Assembly: GCA_036524155.1 (NCBI GenBank) | Contig: DATDCV010000688.1 | Coordinates: forward strand, 1 to 5,504 | Source: DATDCV01 sp036524155 | GTDB taxonomy: Bacteria; Verrucomicrobiota; Verrucomicrobiia; Limisphaerales; UBA8199 | Length of the DNA stretch: 5,504 bases | Reading direction: 5' to 3' | Shown: one piece after another, positions 1-5,504 of the stretch | Position numbering within the stretch: the first letter of the stretch is position 1 | Layout of the letters: each line of letters starts with the position of its first letter | Notes under the pieces: generated by a model | What the model was told of the DNA's origin: nothing | Databases searched by the model: none | The model's input: the letters and a program-made list of their open reading frames with translations, nothing else | Program-made: the position numbers and the translations under genes

Positions 1-964
1 ACCACTTGCCGTCCTCGCCGGTCGCCCAGAGCTGGCCGTTCCCCTGTGCGGCTTTGGACATCCTGGCGATCTCCTCCGCCAGCTCGTAGACTTCCCCGCT
101 CGTGCCGGCCATAGGAACTTCCACCACCTTCCGCCCATCGAAATGTCGCAGTGAAAAAGTGGGATGAAACGTGCGATCCATCGCCCCGCTCCAATTCGCC
201 CACAGCGCGCCGCGCGTGCCCGTGACTTTCGCCACCTGGTGATGCTCGAAAGCGCTCAAGGTCTGGGAAATCACCGCGTAAGCGCCGCGCCGGAAATTGA
301 CGATCGCACTGAAGTTGTCCTGCAGTTCCGGATGGTCGGGCTGCCGCGAGTTGGCGCGCGCGTAGATGCTCACCGGGTTGCCCGCGCCGGACAGATACCA
401 GCGGGCGAGATCGAAGAAATGAATCGGTTCTTCGAGGATCCAATTACCGACGCGCTTGATATCGTAGCGCCAGCCCTCCGCGCCGGTGCGGTATGGATTG
501 CGCCACAACTCGATCAGGACGTAGAGCGGGTCCCCAATCGCCCCCGCATCAATCATCTCCTTCACTTTGCCCCACAGCGATGAGAGCCTGAATTCGTGGC
601 CGATTGCCAGCAGCCGTTTCTGTTCCCGTGCAAGTTTCTCCAGCCCTTCGCAATCCGCCAGCGTCAATGCCATCGGCTTTTCCATGAACAGGTGCTTGCC
701 GGCCCGCAGTGCCGCCGTGCCGACCGCAAAATGCAGGTGGCTCGGCAATGCCACGTCCACTACCTCGATATCCGGCCTCGCGAGCAGTTGCTCGGCTTCT
801 CCCACAACCATCGCTGCCGGATGCCGCCGGCGCGCTTCCGCCTGGTTCTCCGGCGAACGGTCGGCAATCGCCGCCAACTCCGCCACCGGACATTCTGCGA
901 TCGCGCGCGCATGATGCTGCCCCCACGCGCCGAAACCGATGAGCCCGAAACGAGTCTTCTTCAT
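1..964 (-). CDS. Gfo/Idh/MocA family NAD(P)-dependent oxidoreductase, C-terminus cut by window edge
   Basis: The frame is open from an ATG at 964-962 to the left edge, giving 321 residues with no stop, so only the last part is missing (family members are usually about 330-400 residues). The N-terminal Rossmann fold shows the dinucleotide motif GFGAWG (residues 10-15) and an acidic residue after strand 2 (D35). The EKP motif typical of the family is at 95-97. A His followed by Asp three residues later (H182, D185, in EEPIHFFDLARW) matches the catalytic helix region of the C-terminal alpha/beta domain. There is no signal peptide, so it should be cytoplasmic. Family members oxidise or reduce sugar, inositol or related hydroxyl/keto groups with NAD(P); the substrate cannot be read from sequence. 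It is transcribed divergently from the glycosidase-like gene. The Shine-Dalgarno sequence is weak, but no better start precedes this ATG. The family call is firm; the exact reaction is unknown. Confidence 0.93.
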   Translation of the reverse strand, partial: MKKTRFGLIGFGAWGQHHARAIAECPVAELAAIADRSPENQAEARRRHPAAMVVGEAEQLLARPDIEVVDVALPSHLHFAVGTAALRAGKHLFMEKPMALTLADCEGLEKLAREQKRLLAIGHEFRLSSLWGKVKEMIDAGAIGDPLYVLIELWRNPYRTGAEGWRYDIKRVGNWILEEPIHFFDLARWYLSGAGNPVSIYARANSRQPDHPELQDNFSAIVNFRRGAYAVISQTLSAFEHHQVAKVTGTRGALWANWSGAMDRTFHPTFSLRHFDGRKVVEVPMAGTSGEVYELAEEIARMSKAAQGNGQLWATGEDGKW

Positions 965-967
965 GTC

Positions 968-995
968 TTGAAAGATTTGGTTCCGTCGAAATAAT
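968..995 (+). promoter_or_regulatory. candidate sigma70-type promoter for the glycosidase-like/NagB-like pair
   Basis: TTGAAA (968-973) and AATAAT (990-995) are separated by 16 bp, and each box matches the consensus at five of six positions. The -35 box starts only 4 bp from the start codon of the divergent oxidoreductase. A transcript starting near 1002 would carry a leader of about 140 nt containing the whole inverted 12-bp repeat array. The call rests on consensus matching only. Confidence 0.35.
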
Positions 996-1023
996 TCGAT
1001 CTCGAAAAAAGAGCAAGCAGGAT

Positions 1024-1053
1024 TTTATACCATTTTGTCTTTCACTTTGTCCT
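1024..1053 (-). promoter_or_regulatory. candidate promoter for the left oxidoreductase gene
   Basis: Read on the minus strand, AGGACA (1053-1048) and TATAAA (1029-1024) are separated by 18 bp. They match the -35 and -10 consensus at four and five of six positions. A transcript would start near 1017, leaving a leader of about 53 nt before the ATG at 964. The -35 box lies inside the left arm of the 12-bp repeat array, so anything binding the repeats would overlap this promoter. The call rests on consensus matching only. Confidence 0.4.
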
Positions 1054-1129
1054 CAACTTTGTCTCTTAACGGCTCGGTCGCGCGGGGAAAGTCGAAGACA
1101 AAGTGAGAGACAAAGTGAAAGACAAAGTG
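1031..1129. repeat. inverted array of 12-bp repeats (3 + 3 copies of a GACAAAGTG unit)
   Basis: The right arm (1096-1129) has GACAAA at 1097, 1109 and 1121, exactly 12 bp apart, each followed by GTG. The left arm (1031-1064) has the reverse complement TTTGTC at 1034, 1046 and 1058, also 12 bp apart. The arms match at about 29 of 34 positions around a 31-bp G/C-rich centre. The sequence could form a long cruciform or an mRNA hairpin. It could also be a multi-site operator, because it fills the divergent gap, overlaps the candidate minus-strand -35 box and ends 11 bp before the start codon at 1141. It could equally be a mobile palindromic repeat with no regulatory role. The structure is seen directly; its function is unknown. 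Confidence 0.9.
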
Positions 1130-1140
1130 TAGAAGGGCGC

Positions 1141-2100
1141 ATGTCTCTGACCTCCGAACTTCTGTCCAACGGGCGGGTGCTTCGCGAGCCGGTAGGATTC
1201 GAGAACGGTTACTGGGCCGGAGCGCCTGGGGTTTTTCATGCGGCAGACGAGGGCGCGTGGTACCTGACCTACCGGTTGCGGCGCCCCCGCGGAGTTGAAC
1301 CGGATCGTGGCGGCGAGGCACGCATCGCGCGCTCCACCGACCTGATCACCTGGCAGGATTTGTGGTCGGTGACCAAAGACCAGTTTGACAGCGCCTCGAT
1401 CGAACGGTGCGCGGTGCGCAAAGGGCAGGATGGTACGTGGCGTTACTTCGTTTCGTATGTAGATCCGGCGGATGGCCGGTGGTGTGTTTCGGTGCTGAAG
1501 TCGGCCACGGTCCAGGGACTTGACCCGGCCCGGGCCCGGCCCCTGTTCAAAGCCCCGGCACTGGGTCTCGAAGGGGTAAAAGACCCCTGGATATTCGAAC
1601 AGCAAGGCACTTTTCACATGCTGCTAAGCGTGGCGGTCCGTACCGACCTCACCAATGCCGAGTCGCACGCCAAGCTTGATATTTTCAACACAGGCGAGTG
1701 TGTGTCGGCTACGGGGTTGGCCACCTCCAGTGACCTGGAATCCTGGCACTGGCAGGGCATCGTGTTTAAGCCTCAAGCCGGCGGCTGGGACTGCTACTGC
1801 CGGCGGATCAACAGCGTCGTGCCGTTGAACGGGAAGTTCCTCGCGTTCTACGACGGCAGCGCCGGTCACCACCAGAACTATGAAGAAAAGACCGGGCTGA
1901 CCACCTCCCCGGACCTGCGTCAGTGGCAGGTCCTGACTCCCGAGGGGCCGCGCCTGACCAGTCCGCACTCTTCGAGCTCGCTGCGTTACCTCGATGCGCA
2001 GCTCATTGGCGGCCGGCTTCTGCTCTTCTACGAGTTCGCCAGGCCCGACGGCGCGCACGACTTGCGTCTTTGCATTGCCAAGCCGGACGTGTTGCCATGA
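1141..2100 (+). CDS. GH43-like five-bladed beta-propeller glycosidase family protein, cytoplasmic
   Basis: This 319-residue protein has no signal peptide. Three blade-type repeats of the form (G/R)-(L/I)-A/T-x-S-x-D-L-x-x-W stand out: RIARSTDLITW (61-71), GLATSSDLESW (192-202) and GLTTSPDLRQW (252-262). Such repeats mark the five-bladed propeller of the GH32/43/62/117/130 superfamily. VKDPW (146-150), followed by a hydrophobic strand, resembles the KDP motif that carries the GH43 pKa-modulating Asp, so D148 is a candidate active-site residue. E88 (in SIERC) is a possible acid, but that is a guess. WDCYCRRIN (216-224) is unusual. The likely role is cleavage or binding of an imported glycoside. 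The purine-rich AGAAGG (1131-1136) serves as a closely spaced ribosome site, and no other ATG in frame lies nearby. The stop overlaps the next start (ATGA), implying translational coupling. The fold call is good; activity and substrate are unknown. Confidence 0.8.
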   Translation: MSLTSELLSNGRVLREPVGFENGYWAGAPGVFHAADEGAWYLTYRLRRPRGVEPDRGGEARIARSTDLITWQDLWSVTKDQFDSASIERCAVRKGQDGTWRYFVSYVDPADGRWCVSVLKSATVQGLDPARARPLFKAPALGLEGVKDPWIFEQQGTFHMLLSVAVRTDLTNAESHAKLDIFNTGECVSATGLATSSDLESWHWQGIVFKPQAGGWDCYCRRINSVVPLNGKFLAFYDGSAGHHQNYEEKTGLTTSPDLRQWQVLTPEGPRLTSPHSSSSLRYLDAQLIGGRLLLFYEFARPDGAHDLRLCIAKPDVLP

Positions 2101-2939
2101 AGTTCCCCTCCTACCTGGCAGTACCCGCCCACGATCTTGGGAAGGGAACGCGGGTCAAAGTTCGGGTGCTGGGCGACATGATGTCGCTCGGGCGCGACCT
2201 CGCATCGGACATTAAGGCAGAGATCATCGGTGTCAACCAATCAGGACGGGGAGGAAATTTCATCGTCCCGGTTGGCCCGGTAGACCAATATCCGCTGCTC
2301 GCGCAAATGCTGAACGAGGAACGGATTTCCTGTCGAAACGTCGTTTTCATTGGGATGGACGAATACCTCGATGAGCAGGACATGTGGCTGGCCGAGGATC
2401 ATCCGCTGAGTTTCCGGGGTTACCTGAACCGCATGTTTTATGATCGACTCGACAAGGCGGTGGCGCCACCACCCGAAAATCGCGTCTTTCCTGATCCGCG
2501 CGATCCCGGCGCGGTGCCGGAGCTCATCGCCCGGCGGGGCGGCGTAGACGCTTGTTACGGAGGTATCGGGATCACGGGACACATTGCCTTCAACGAACCG
2601 CCTCCTTCGGATGCACCGATGACCGTCGAGGCCTTCGCCGCGTTGCCTACCCGGGTGCTGACGCTGACGTGCGAAACCCGCACCATAAACTCGGTCACGG
2701 TGGGCGGCGAGATTGCGATTATCCCGCGGCGGGCGGTTACGGTGGGGATGAAAGAAATCCTGGGCGCGCGGCGCCTGCGCCTTTACTGTAATCGTCCCTG
2801 GCAAAGCTCGGTCGTCCGGCGGGTACTGCACGGGCCGATCACGGCGGCGTGCCCGGCTTCCCTGATGCGAACCCATGCCGACGCCACGCTGACGGTTGCC
2901 GATTACGTCGCGGCGCCCCCGAATATCCAGCTCCGCTGA
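2097..2939 (+). CDS. divergent NagB-like (glucosamine-6-phosphate deaminase/isomerase family) protein
   Basis: The protein has 280 residues from the ATG at 2097, which overlaps the upstream stop as ATGA. The frame is open further upstream, but there it lies inside the propeller gene and does not resemble the family. Similarity to E. coli NagB is clear: MDEY (87-90, D88 matching catalytic D72), GITGHIAFNEP (158-168, H162 and E167 matching H143 and E148), TCETRTIN (191-198, R195 matching R172) and IIPRRAVTVGMKEIL (208-222). Three features are abnormal. The Asp of NDGH (D141 in NagB) is Thr (T160). The phosphate loop, normally LPTGxTP, reads VPVGPVDQYP (57-66). The later GSQK lysine region reads CNRPWQ (231-236). 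It is therefore probably an isomerase-like enzyme with another substrate, perhaps not phosphorylated, or an inactive or regulatory homologue. It should be cytoplasmic. The family call is strong; calling it nagB would overreach. Confidence 0.88.
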   Translation: MKFPSYLAVPAHDLGKGTRVKVRVLGDMMSLGRDLASDIKAEIIGVNQSGRGGNFIVPVGPVDQYPLLAQMLNEERISCRNVVFIGMDEYLDEQDMWLAEDHPLSFRGYLNRMFYDRLDKAVAPPPENRVFPDPRDPGAVPELIARRGGVDACYGGIGITGHIAFNEPPPSDAPMTVEAFAALPTRVLTLTCETRTINSVTVGGEIAIIPRRAVTVGMKEILGARRLRLYCNRPWQSSVVRRVLHGPITAACPASLMRTHADATLTVADYVAAPPNIQLR

Positions 2940-2945
2940 GGTCCC

Positions 2946-4277
2946 TCACTCCGGCAGCGGCTGGTCTTTAGTCTCGGGCAGGAAATAGATGACCAGCAGG
3001 CCGAGCGGAAACAGCAGGGCCAGCAGTGTAATCGCGAACTGCAGGCTCATTCCAGGCATTGACTTCAGCCAACCGGAAAGCAGAAGGATCGAAGCCGCCA
3101 CGATCCGTCCCCCATTGAAACAAAAACCGCTTCCGGTCGCTCGCAGGTGAGTGGGAAATAGTTCCGGGAAATAGACGGCGTAGCCCGCGTGTATGCCCAG
3201 GGTGAAGAAGCCGAACACCGGCAGGATCACCAGGAGTTGCGCGTAGCTGGAGGGTCCGTAGCAGGCAATGGGAACCATCACCAGCGCGGCTATGTGCATG
3301 AACGCAAAAGCCCGGCGCCGTCCCAGCCAGACGCAGAGCGGGCCCATCGACAGCAGCCCCAACCCGCCGCCGATGGCCTGCACGATGCCGTAGGCGAACT
3401 TCGCCTGCTGCGCTGCCGCACCCGCCGCAACCCCGTTGCGAAGCAGCAAATCCTTCGCGAGATCCTGGCCGGCGACGGTTATTCCCCAAAAAGTACCGAG
3501 GCCGATCGCCGCCAGCAGCATCCCGAGCAAAGCCCGGCGGCACCACAAGCGGTTGCCCAATAATTCCCGGAAACTGCCCATCTTTGGTCCTTGCGCACTC
3601 GCGGCTTTCGCATCCGCGGCTTTCCAGGTCTCCGGCTCTTTTACGCTGGCCAGCACCCAGAAAACCAGCAGGGCCGGCACCAGGCCAATCAGGTAGGCGT
3701 ATCGCCACTGCGCCCCCACCGCTAAACCCGTCAAAGCGGCGAACCATGTTCCCAAAATGCTCGTCGCATGAAAGATTCCCGAGGCATGAGCTCGCGCTTT
3801 GGCAGGAAAGACCTCCGCCACCAGGCTCGCCGCCACGGCCCATTCCCCCCCCACACCCATTGCCACCAGGAACCGCGCGACGCCCACATGCCACAATTCG
3901 GTCGCAAAAAACGTCAGCGCGGAAAATACTGAATACATCAGGATGGTCACCATCAATAAGGGCCTCCGGCCCCAGCGGTCGGCAAATGACCCAAACAAAA
4001 ATCCACCCAACGTTCCCCCGGCGAGGAAGATCGCCAGGAACACATCGCCATAGTTCCGGATGGCGGCCTCCGTGGCACGTGGACCGAGGATGTCGATCAG
4101 GAGATTGTGCCGCGTGATGTTGAAGAGCTGCCCCTCGAACGTGTCAAACACCCAGCCCGCCGAAGCAATCGCCAGCACCAGCCATTGGTACCGCGTCACC
4201 CCGGCGTACCAGGGGGCGCTCGTGCCTTGTTCCGGTGCCGGGGCCGCCGGTTTTCCTGGAGACGTTGTCGTGCTCAT
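2946..4277 (-). CDS. MFS permease, metabolite:H+ symporter type
   Basis: This 443-residue membrane protein has about twelve hydrophobic segments. After a Pro/Ala-rich cytoplasmic N-terminus (1-25), the first membrane segment (about 30-46) contains D45. The MFS loop motif GSFADRWGRRP is at 96-106. GVGGEWAVAASLVAEVFP (141-158), with its following Arg, and PELFPTHLRATGSG (371-384) are the paired signatures of the sugar/organic-acid symporter branch. The C-terminus PETKDQPLPE (434-443) also matches that branch. A central charged loop (about 212-248) splits the two six-helix halves. The protein appears intact. It would import a sugar, sugar acid or aromatic acid with protons; the cargo is not readable, though the neighbours favour a carbohydrate derivative. 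The gene converges on the NagB-like gene with 6 bp between stop codons and no visible terminator. Its start is 35 bp from a REP-type palindrome, and it has no strong Shine-Dalgarno sequence. Confidence 0.93.
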   Translation of the reverse strand: MSTTTSPGKPAAPAPEQGTSAPWYAGVTRYQWLVLAIASAGWVFDTFEGQLFNITRHNLLIDILGPRATEAAIRNYGDVFLAIFLAGGTLGGFLFGSFADRWGRRPLLMVTILMYSVFSALTFFATELWHVGVARFLVAMGVGGEWAVAASLVAEVFPAKARAHASGIFHATSILGTWFAALTGLAVGAQWRYAYLIGLVPALLVFWVLASVKEPETWKAADAKAASAQGPKMGSFRELLGNRLWCRRALLGMLLAAIGLGTFWGITVAGQDLAKDLLLRNGVAAGAAAQQAKFAYGIVQAIGGGLGLLSMGPLCVWLGRRRAFAFMHIAALVMVPIACYGPSSYAQLLVILPVFGFFTLGIHAGYAVYFPELFPTHLRATGSGFCFNGGRIVAASILLLSGWLKSMPGMSLQFAITLLALLFPLGLLVIYFLPETKDQPLPE

Positions 4278-4311
4278 ATGGAACCCAGGGGGGCTTTAAC
4301 ACTGTCGGCGC

Positions 4312-4402
4312 GCGGACTTCAGTCCGCAGCCATGTCCGCCAACAGGCGGGTCTTTCATTTCAGAAGCATTGGCCCGCAGGCCGTTGCTGCGGACTGAAGT
4401 CC
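4312..4402. repeat. REPIN-like pair of inverted palindromic repeats
   Basis: A 17-bp sequence at 4314-4330 recurs as its exact reverse complement at 4386-4402, separated by 55 bp. Each arm contains its own small palindrome, GGACT-NN-AGTCC. The spacer holds two further short hairpins: CCGCC/GGCGG at 4336-4349 and GGCC/GGCC at 4371-4382. Two REP-type palindromes in opposite orientation about 90 bp apart is the architecture of a REPIN. It sits just upstream of the permease start and would be in that gene's leader or promoter zone. No RAYT-type transposase is present in the window. Confidence 0.85.
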
Positions 4403-4462
4403 TTGTCCTCACCCAGATCTTCCGTCGGCCCGCATAAGTTCCGCTGGCGAGAGGCAGGCCGG

Positions 4463-4648
4463 AACCCCGTAGGGGTGGCCTGTTGATAGTAATGGCCCCA
4501 GCCCTTTCCATTGGCTGTTTTTTTGTTTTTCGGCGGCGCGGACGAAAGGCACAAGTAAATCCATGATCAAGTTCCGCGCCGCCGAAAAACAAAAAAACAA
4601 TCGGGACGTGGGCCGAACGTTCTATCAACAGGCCACCCCTACGGGGTT
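4463..4648. repeat. middle layer: 27-bp perfect inverted repeat with CCCCTACGGGG core
   Basis: The arms 4463-4489 and 4622-4648 are exact reverse complements. Each includes the small self-palindrome CCCCGTAGGGG (4465-4475) or CCCCTACGGGG (4636-4646), next to a GGCCTGTTGATAG segment. Because the core differs from that of the outer layer, this looks like a second REP-type repeat family nested inside the first. Confidence 0.88.
4516..4599. repeat. innermost 27-bp perfect hairpin with 30-bp loop
   Basis: The arms 4516-4542 and 4573-4599 are exact reverse complements. Each joins a G/C-rich block (CGGCGGCGCGGA) to an outer T-rich or A-rich tract, with runs of five and seven. The loop at 4543-4572 is unremarkable. 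The T tract is on the 5-prime side of the stem on both strands, so this is not an intrinsic terminator. Confidence 0.88.
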
Positions 4649-4736
4649 TTAGGCCTGCCCCGGCCAGGTTATCTGATTCAGCTTTGTCTAATCGCGCTTT
4701 CAATGGATGTGGGTAATGACAAGGACTAAAGTCCGC

Positions 4737-4982
4737 GCGTCGGGACAATTGGGCCAAGCACGCTTCATGGAGATCGAAGCGGGGGAAGAGCACCGAACAC
4801 TAAAAGTTCTTTGACTTCGTTCGATTTCATTGAAGCGCGTCTCCTGTAGCAGGAAACTGCTGCTTTGGCCAGCAGAAAAGCATTATTTCGAAATCCAAAC
4901 AAAACATTGACTCGCCGGCGGCTTCCCCGCAGAATCCAGGCAGTTCAACGAAGATGCCAGGCAACAAAACTGACCGTTGAGT
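4737..4982. other. gene-free leader region upstream of the Tat oxidoreductase
   Basis: No supported gene lies here. The stretch holds a short hairpin with a GAAA tetraloop (AGCAG at 4848-4852, CTGCT at 4857-4861) and a candidate promoter at 4907-4935. A nine-codon reading frame at 4954-4980 ends 2 bp before the next start, but nothing supports its translation. Confidence 0.6.
4907..4935 (+). promoter_or_regulatory. candidate sigma70-type promoter for the Tat-exported oxidoreductase
   Basis: TTGACT (4907-4912, five of six matches) is followed after 17 bp by CAGAAT (4930-4935, four of six matches). It would start transcription near 4942 and give a leader of about 40 nt. The spacer is G/C-rich. 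The call rests on consensus matching only. Confidence 0.35.
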
Positions 4983-5504
4983 ATGAAAACTCCGGAAGCT
5001 CGACCCAAGGTGACCCGTCGCCAGTTTCTCGCCCTCGCAGGGGCGGCCGTGGCTCTGCCGACCATCATGCCCCGGAGCGTTTTCAGCGCAAATGCGCCCT
5101 CGAACCGCATTACCCTGGGAGCGATTGGTTGCGGTAACATGGGCACCTCGAACTTGCGGGCATTCCTGCGGCAGAAAGATTGCCAGGTGGTCGCCGCGTG
5201 CGACGTGGACAAACAGCACCTGACACAGGCCGTCAACCTTATCAACCGGCAGTATCAGAACAAGGACTGCAAGCGGCATAACGACTTCCGTGAATTGCTG
5301 GCGCGCGCCGATATCGATGCCGTCATGATGGCCACCCCCGACCATTGGCATGGCGTGGTAGCGGTCGAGGCGGCCCGCCACAAAAAAGACATCTACGGCG
5401 AGAAGCCGCTGGCGCGAACGATCGCCGAGCAGCAGGCCATAGTCCGCGCCGTCCACGAAAACGGCCGTATCTGGCAGACCGGGTCCTGGCAGCGGTCCCA
5501 GGCT
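4983..5504 (+). CDS. Tat-exported Gfo/Idh/MocA family oxidoreductase, N-terminal 174 residues
   Basis: The frame is open from the ATG at 4983 to the right edge, so the C-terminal domain is outside the window. Residues 11-35 form a twin-arginine signal: TRRQFLALAG (11-20), then a hydrophobic stretch and an Ala-rich possible cleavage site (ANA, 36-38). The mature part begins with a Rossmann fold: GAIGCGNMG (46-54), with D74 after strand 2. TPDHWH (118-123) and EKPLA (140-144) follow, then QTGSWQRS (165-172), which is typical of the exported subfamily in Acidobacteriota and Planctomycetota/Verrucomicrobiota. Tat export implies folding in the cytoplasm with NAD(P) bound, then action in the periplasm or at the cell surface, probably on sugars. 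The start is set by the signal peptide; the ribosome site is weak. It differs clearly in sequence and location from the cytoplasmic homologue at the left edge. Confidence 0.94.
   Translation, partial: MKTPEARPKVTRRQFLALAGAAVALPTIMPRSVFSANAPSNRITLGAIGCGNMGTSNLRAFLRQKDCQVVAACDVDKQHLTQAVNLINRQYQNKDCKRHNDFRELLARADIDAVMMATPDHWHGVVAVEAARHKKDIYGEKPLARTIAEQQAIVRAVHENGRIWQTGSWQRSQA

Larger units (their letters stand above)
4389..4736. repeat. large nested palindromic element, about 350 bp (MITE/REP composite)
   Basis: Three layers of inverted repeats are nested around one centre. The outer arms 4389-4415 and 4710-4736 match at 23 of 27 positions and carry the same GGACT-NN-AGTCC core as the repeat at 4312. 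The middle arms 4463-4489 and 4622-4648 match perfectly over 27 bp, with a further 8 bp matching outside (4453-4460 with 4652-4659). The inner arms 4516-4542 and 4573-4599 match perfectly over 27 bp. There is no credible coding sequence, so it looks like a non-autonomous mobile or structural element. It shares its left arm with the REPIN-like unit. Confidence 0.9.

Noticed and set aside
164..583. 139-residue plus-strand reading frame
   Set aside because: It is antisense to the oxidoreductase, whose minus-strand frame has family motifs throughout.
1031..1129. CRISPR array
   Set aside because: The units are only 12 bp, contiguous without spacers and arranged in opposite orientations.
1066..1617. 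183-residue minus-strand reading frame
   Set aside because: It lies opposite the propeller gene and continues into the 12-bp repeats; the plus-strand frame has recognisable motifs.
1923..2096. Upstream extension of the NagB-like frame
   Set aside because: These 58 residues lie inside the propeller gene in another frame, are Arg/Ala-rich and do not resemble the family; ATGA coupling at 2097 is the better start.
2940..2945. Bidirectional terminator between the convergent genes
   Set aside because: The gap is only 6 bp and no strong hairpin with a T tract is visible around it.
4516..4599. Intrinsic terminator
   Set aside because: The G/C-rich stem has its T tract on the 5-prime side and an A tract on the 3-prime side on both strands, the reverse of a terminator.
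4296..4793. 165-residue minus-strand reading frame
   Set aside because: It runs through all layers of the nested palindrome, has low-complexity composition and resembles no family; it is open by chance.
4954..4980. Nine-codon leader peptide before the Tat gene
   Set aside because: It lacks a good ribosome site and has no attenuator-like codon run or paired stems beside it.

Overview
The window is GC-rich, tightly packed bacterial DNA from what looks like a carbohydrate-catabolic locus. It holds two Gfo/Idh/MocA oxidoreductases, one of them with a twin-arginine export signal. It also holds a beta-propeller glycosidase-like protein, a NagB-like sugar-phosphate isomerase homologue and an MFS transporter. 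This mix, with abundant intergenic palindromic repeats, is typical of Acidobacteriota and of the Verrucomicrobiota/Planctomycetota group. I cannot decide between these, and there is no rRNA or marker gene to settle it.

Layout. Positions 1-964 (minus strand) hold a Gfo/Idh/MocA dehydrogenase that runs off the left edge. Positions 965-1140 are a divergent regulatory gap with candidate promoters for both directions and a striking inverted array of 12-bp repeats (three copies facing three copies). Positions 1141-2939 (plus) hold a translationally coupled pair: a cytoplasmic GH43-like five-bladed propeller protein and, overlapping it by ATGA, a divergent NagB-like protein. Positions 2946-4277 (minus) hold an MFS permease that converges on the pair with only 6 bp between stop codons. 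Positions 4278-4982 carry no gene. They hold a REPIN-like hairpin (4312-4402), a large nested palindrome (4389-4736) and a short leader with a candidate promoter. Positions 4983-5504 (plus) hold the N-terminal part of a Tat-exported Gfo/Idh/MocA protein that runs off the right edge.

How the genes may work together (inference): the permease would import a glycoside or modified sugar. The propeller protein would cleave or bind it in the cytoplasm. The dehydrogenases would oxidise sugar hydroxyls, one in the cytoplasm and one outside the membrane. The NagB-like protein would act on the released sugar. The NagB-like protein keeps the catalytic Asp, His and Glu positions but has Thr in place of the Asp of the NDGH motif, and it lacks a recognisable phosphate-binding loop. 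Its substrate may therefore differ from glucosamine 6-phosphate. This protein and the two repeat systems are the parts most worth following up.
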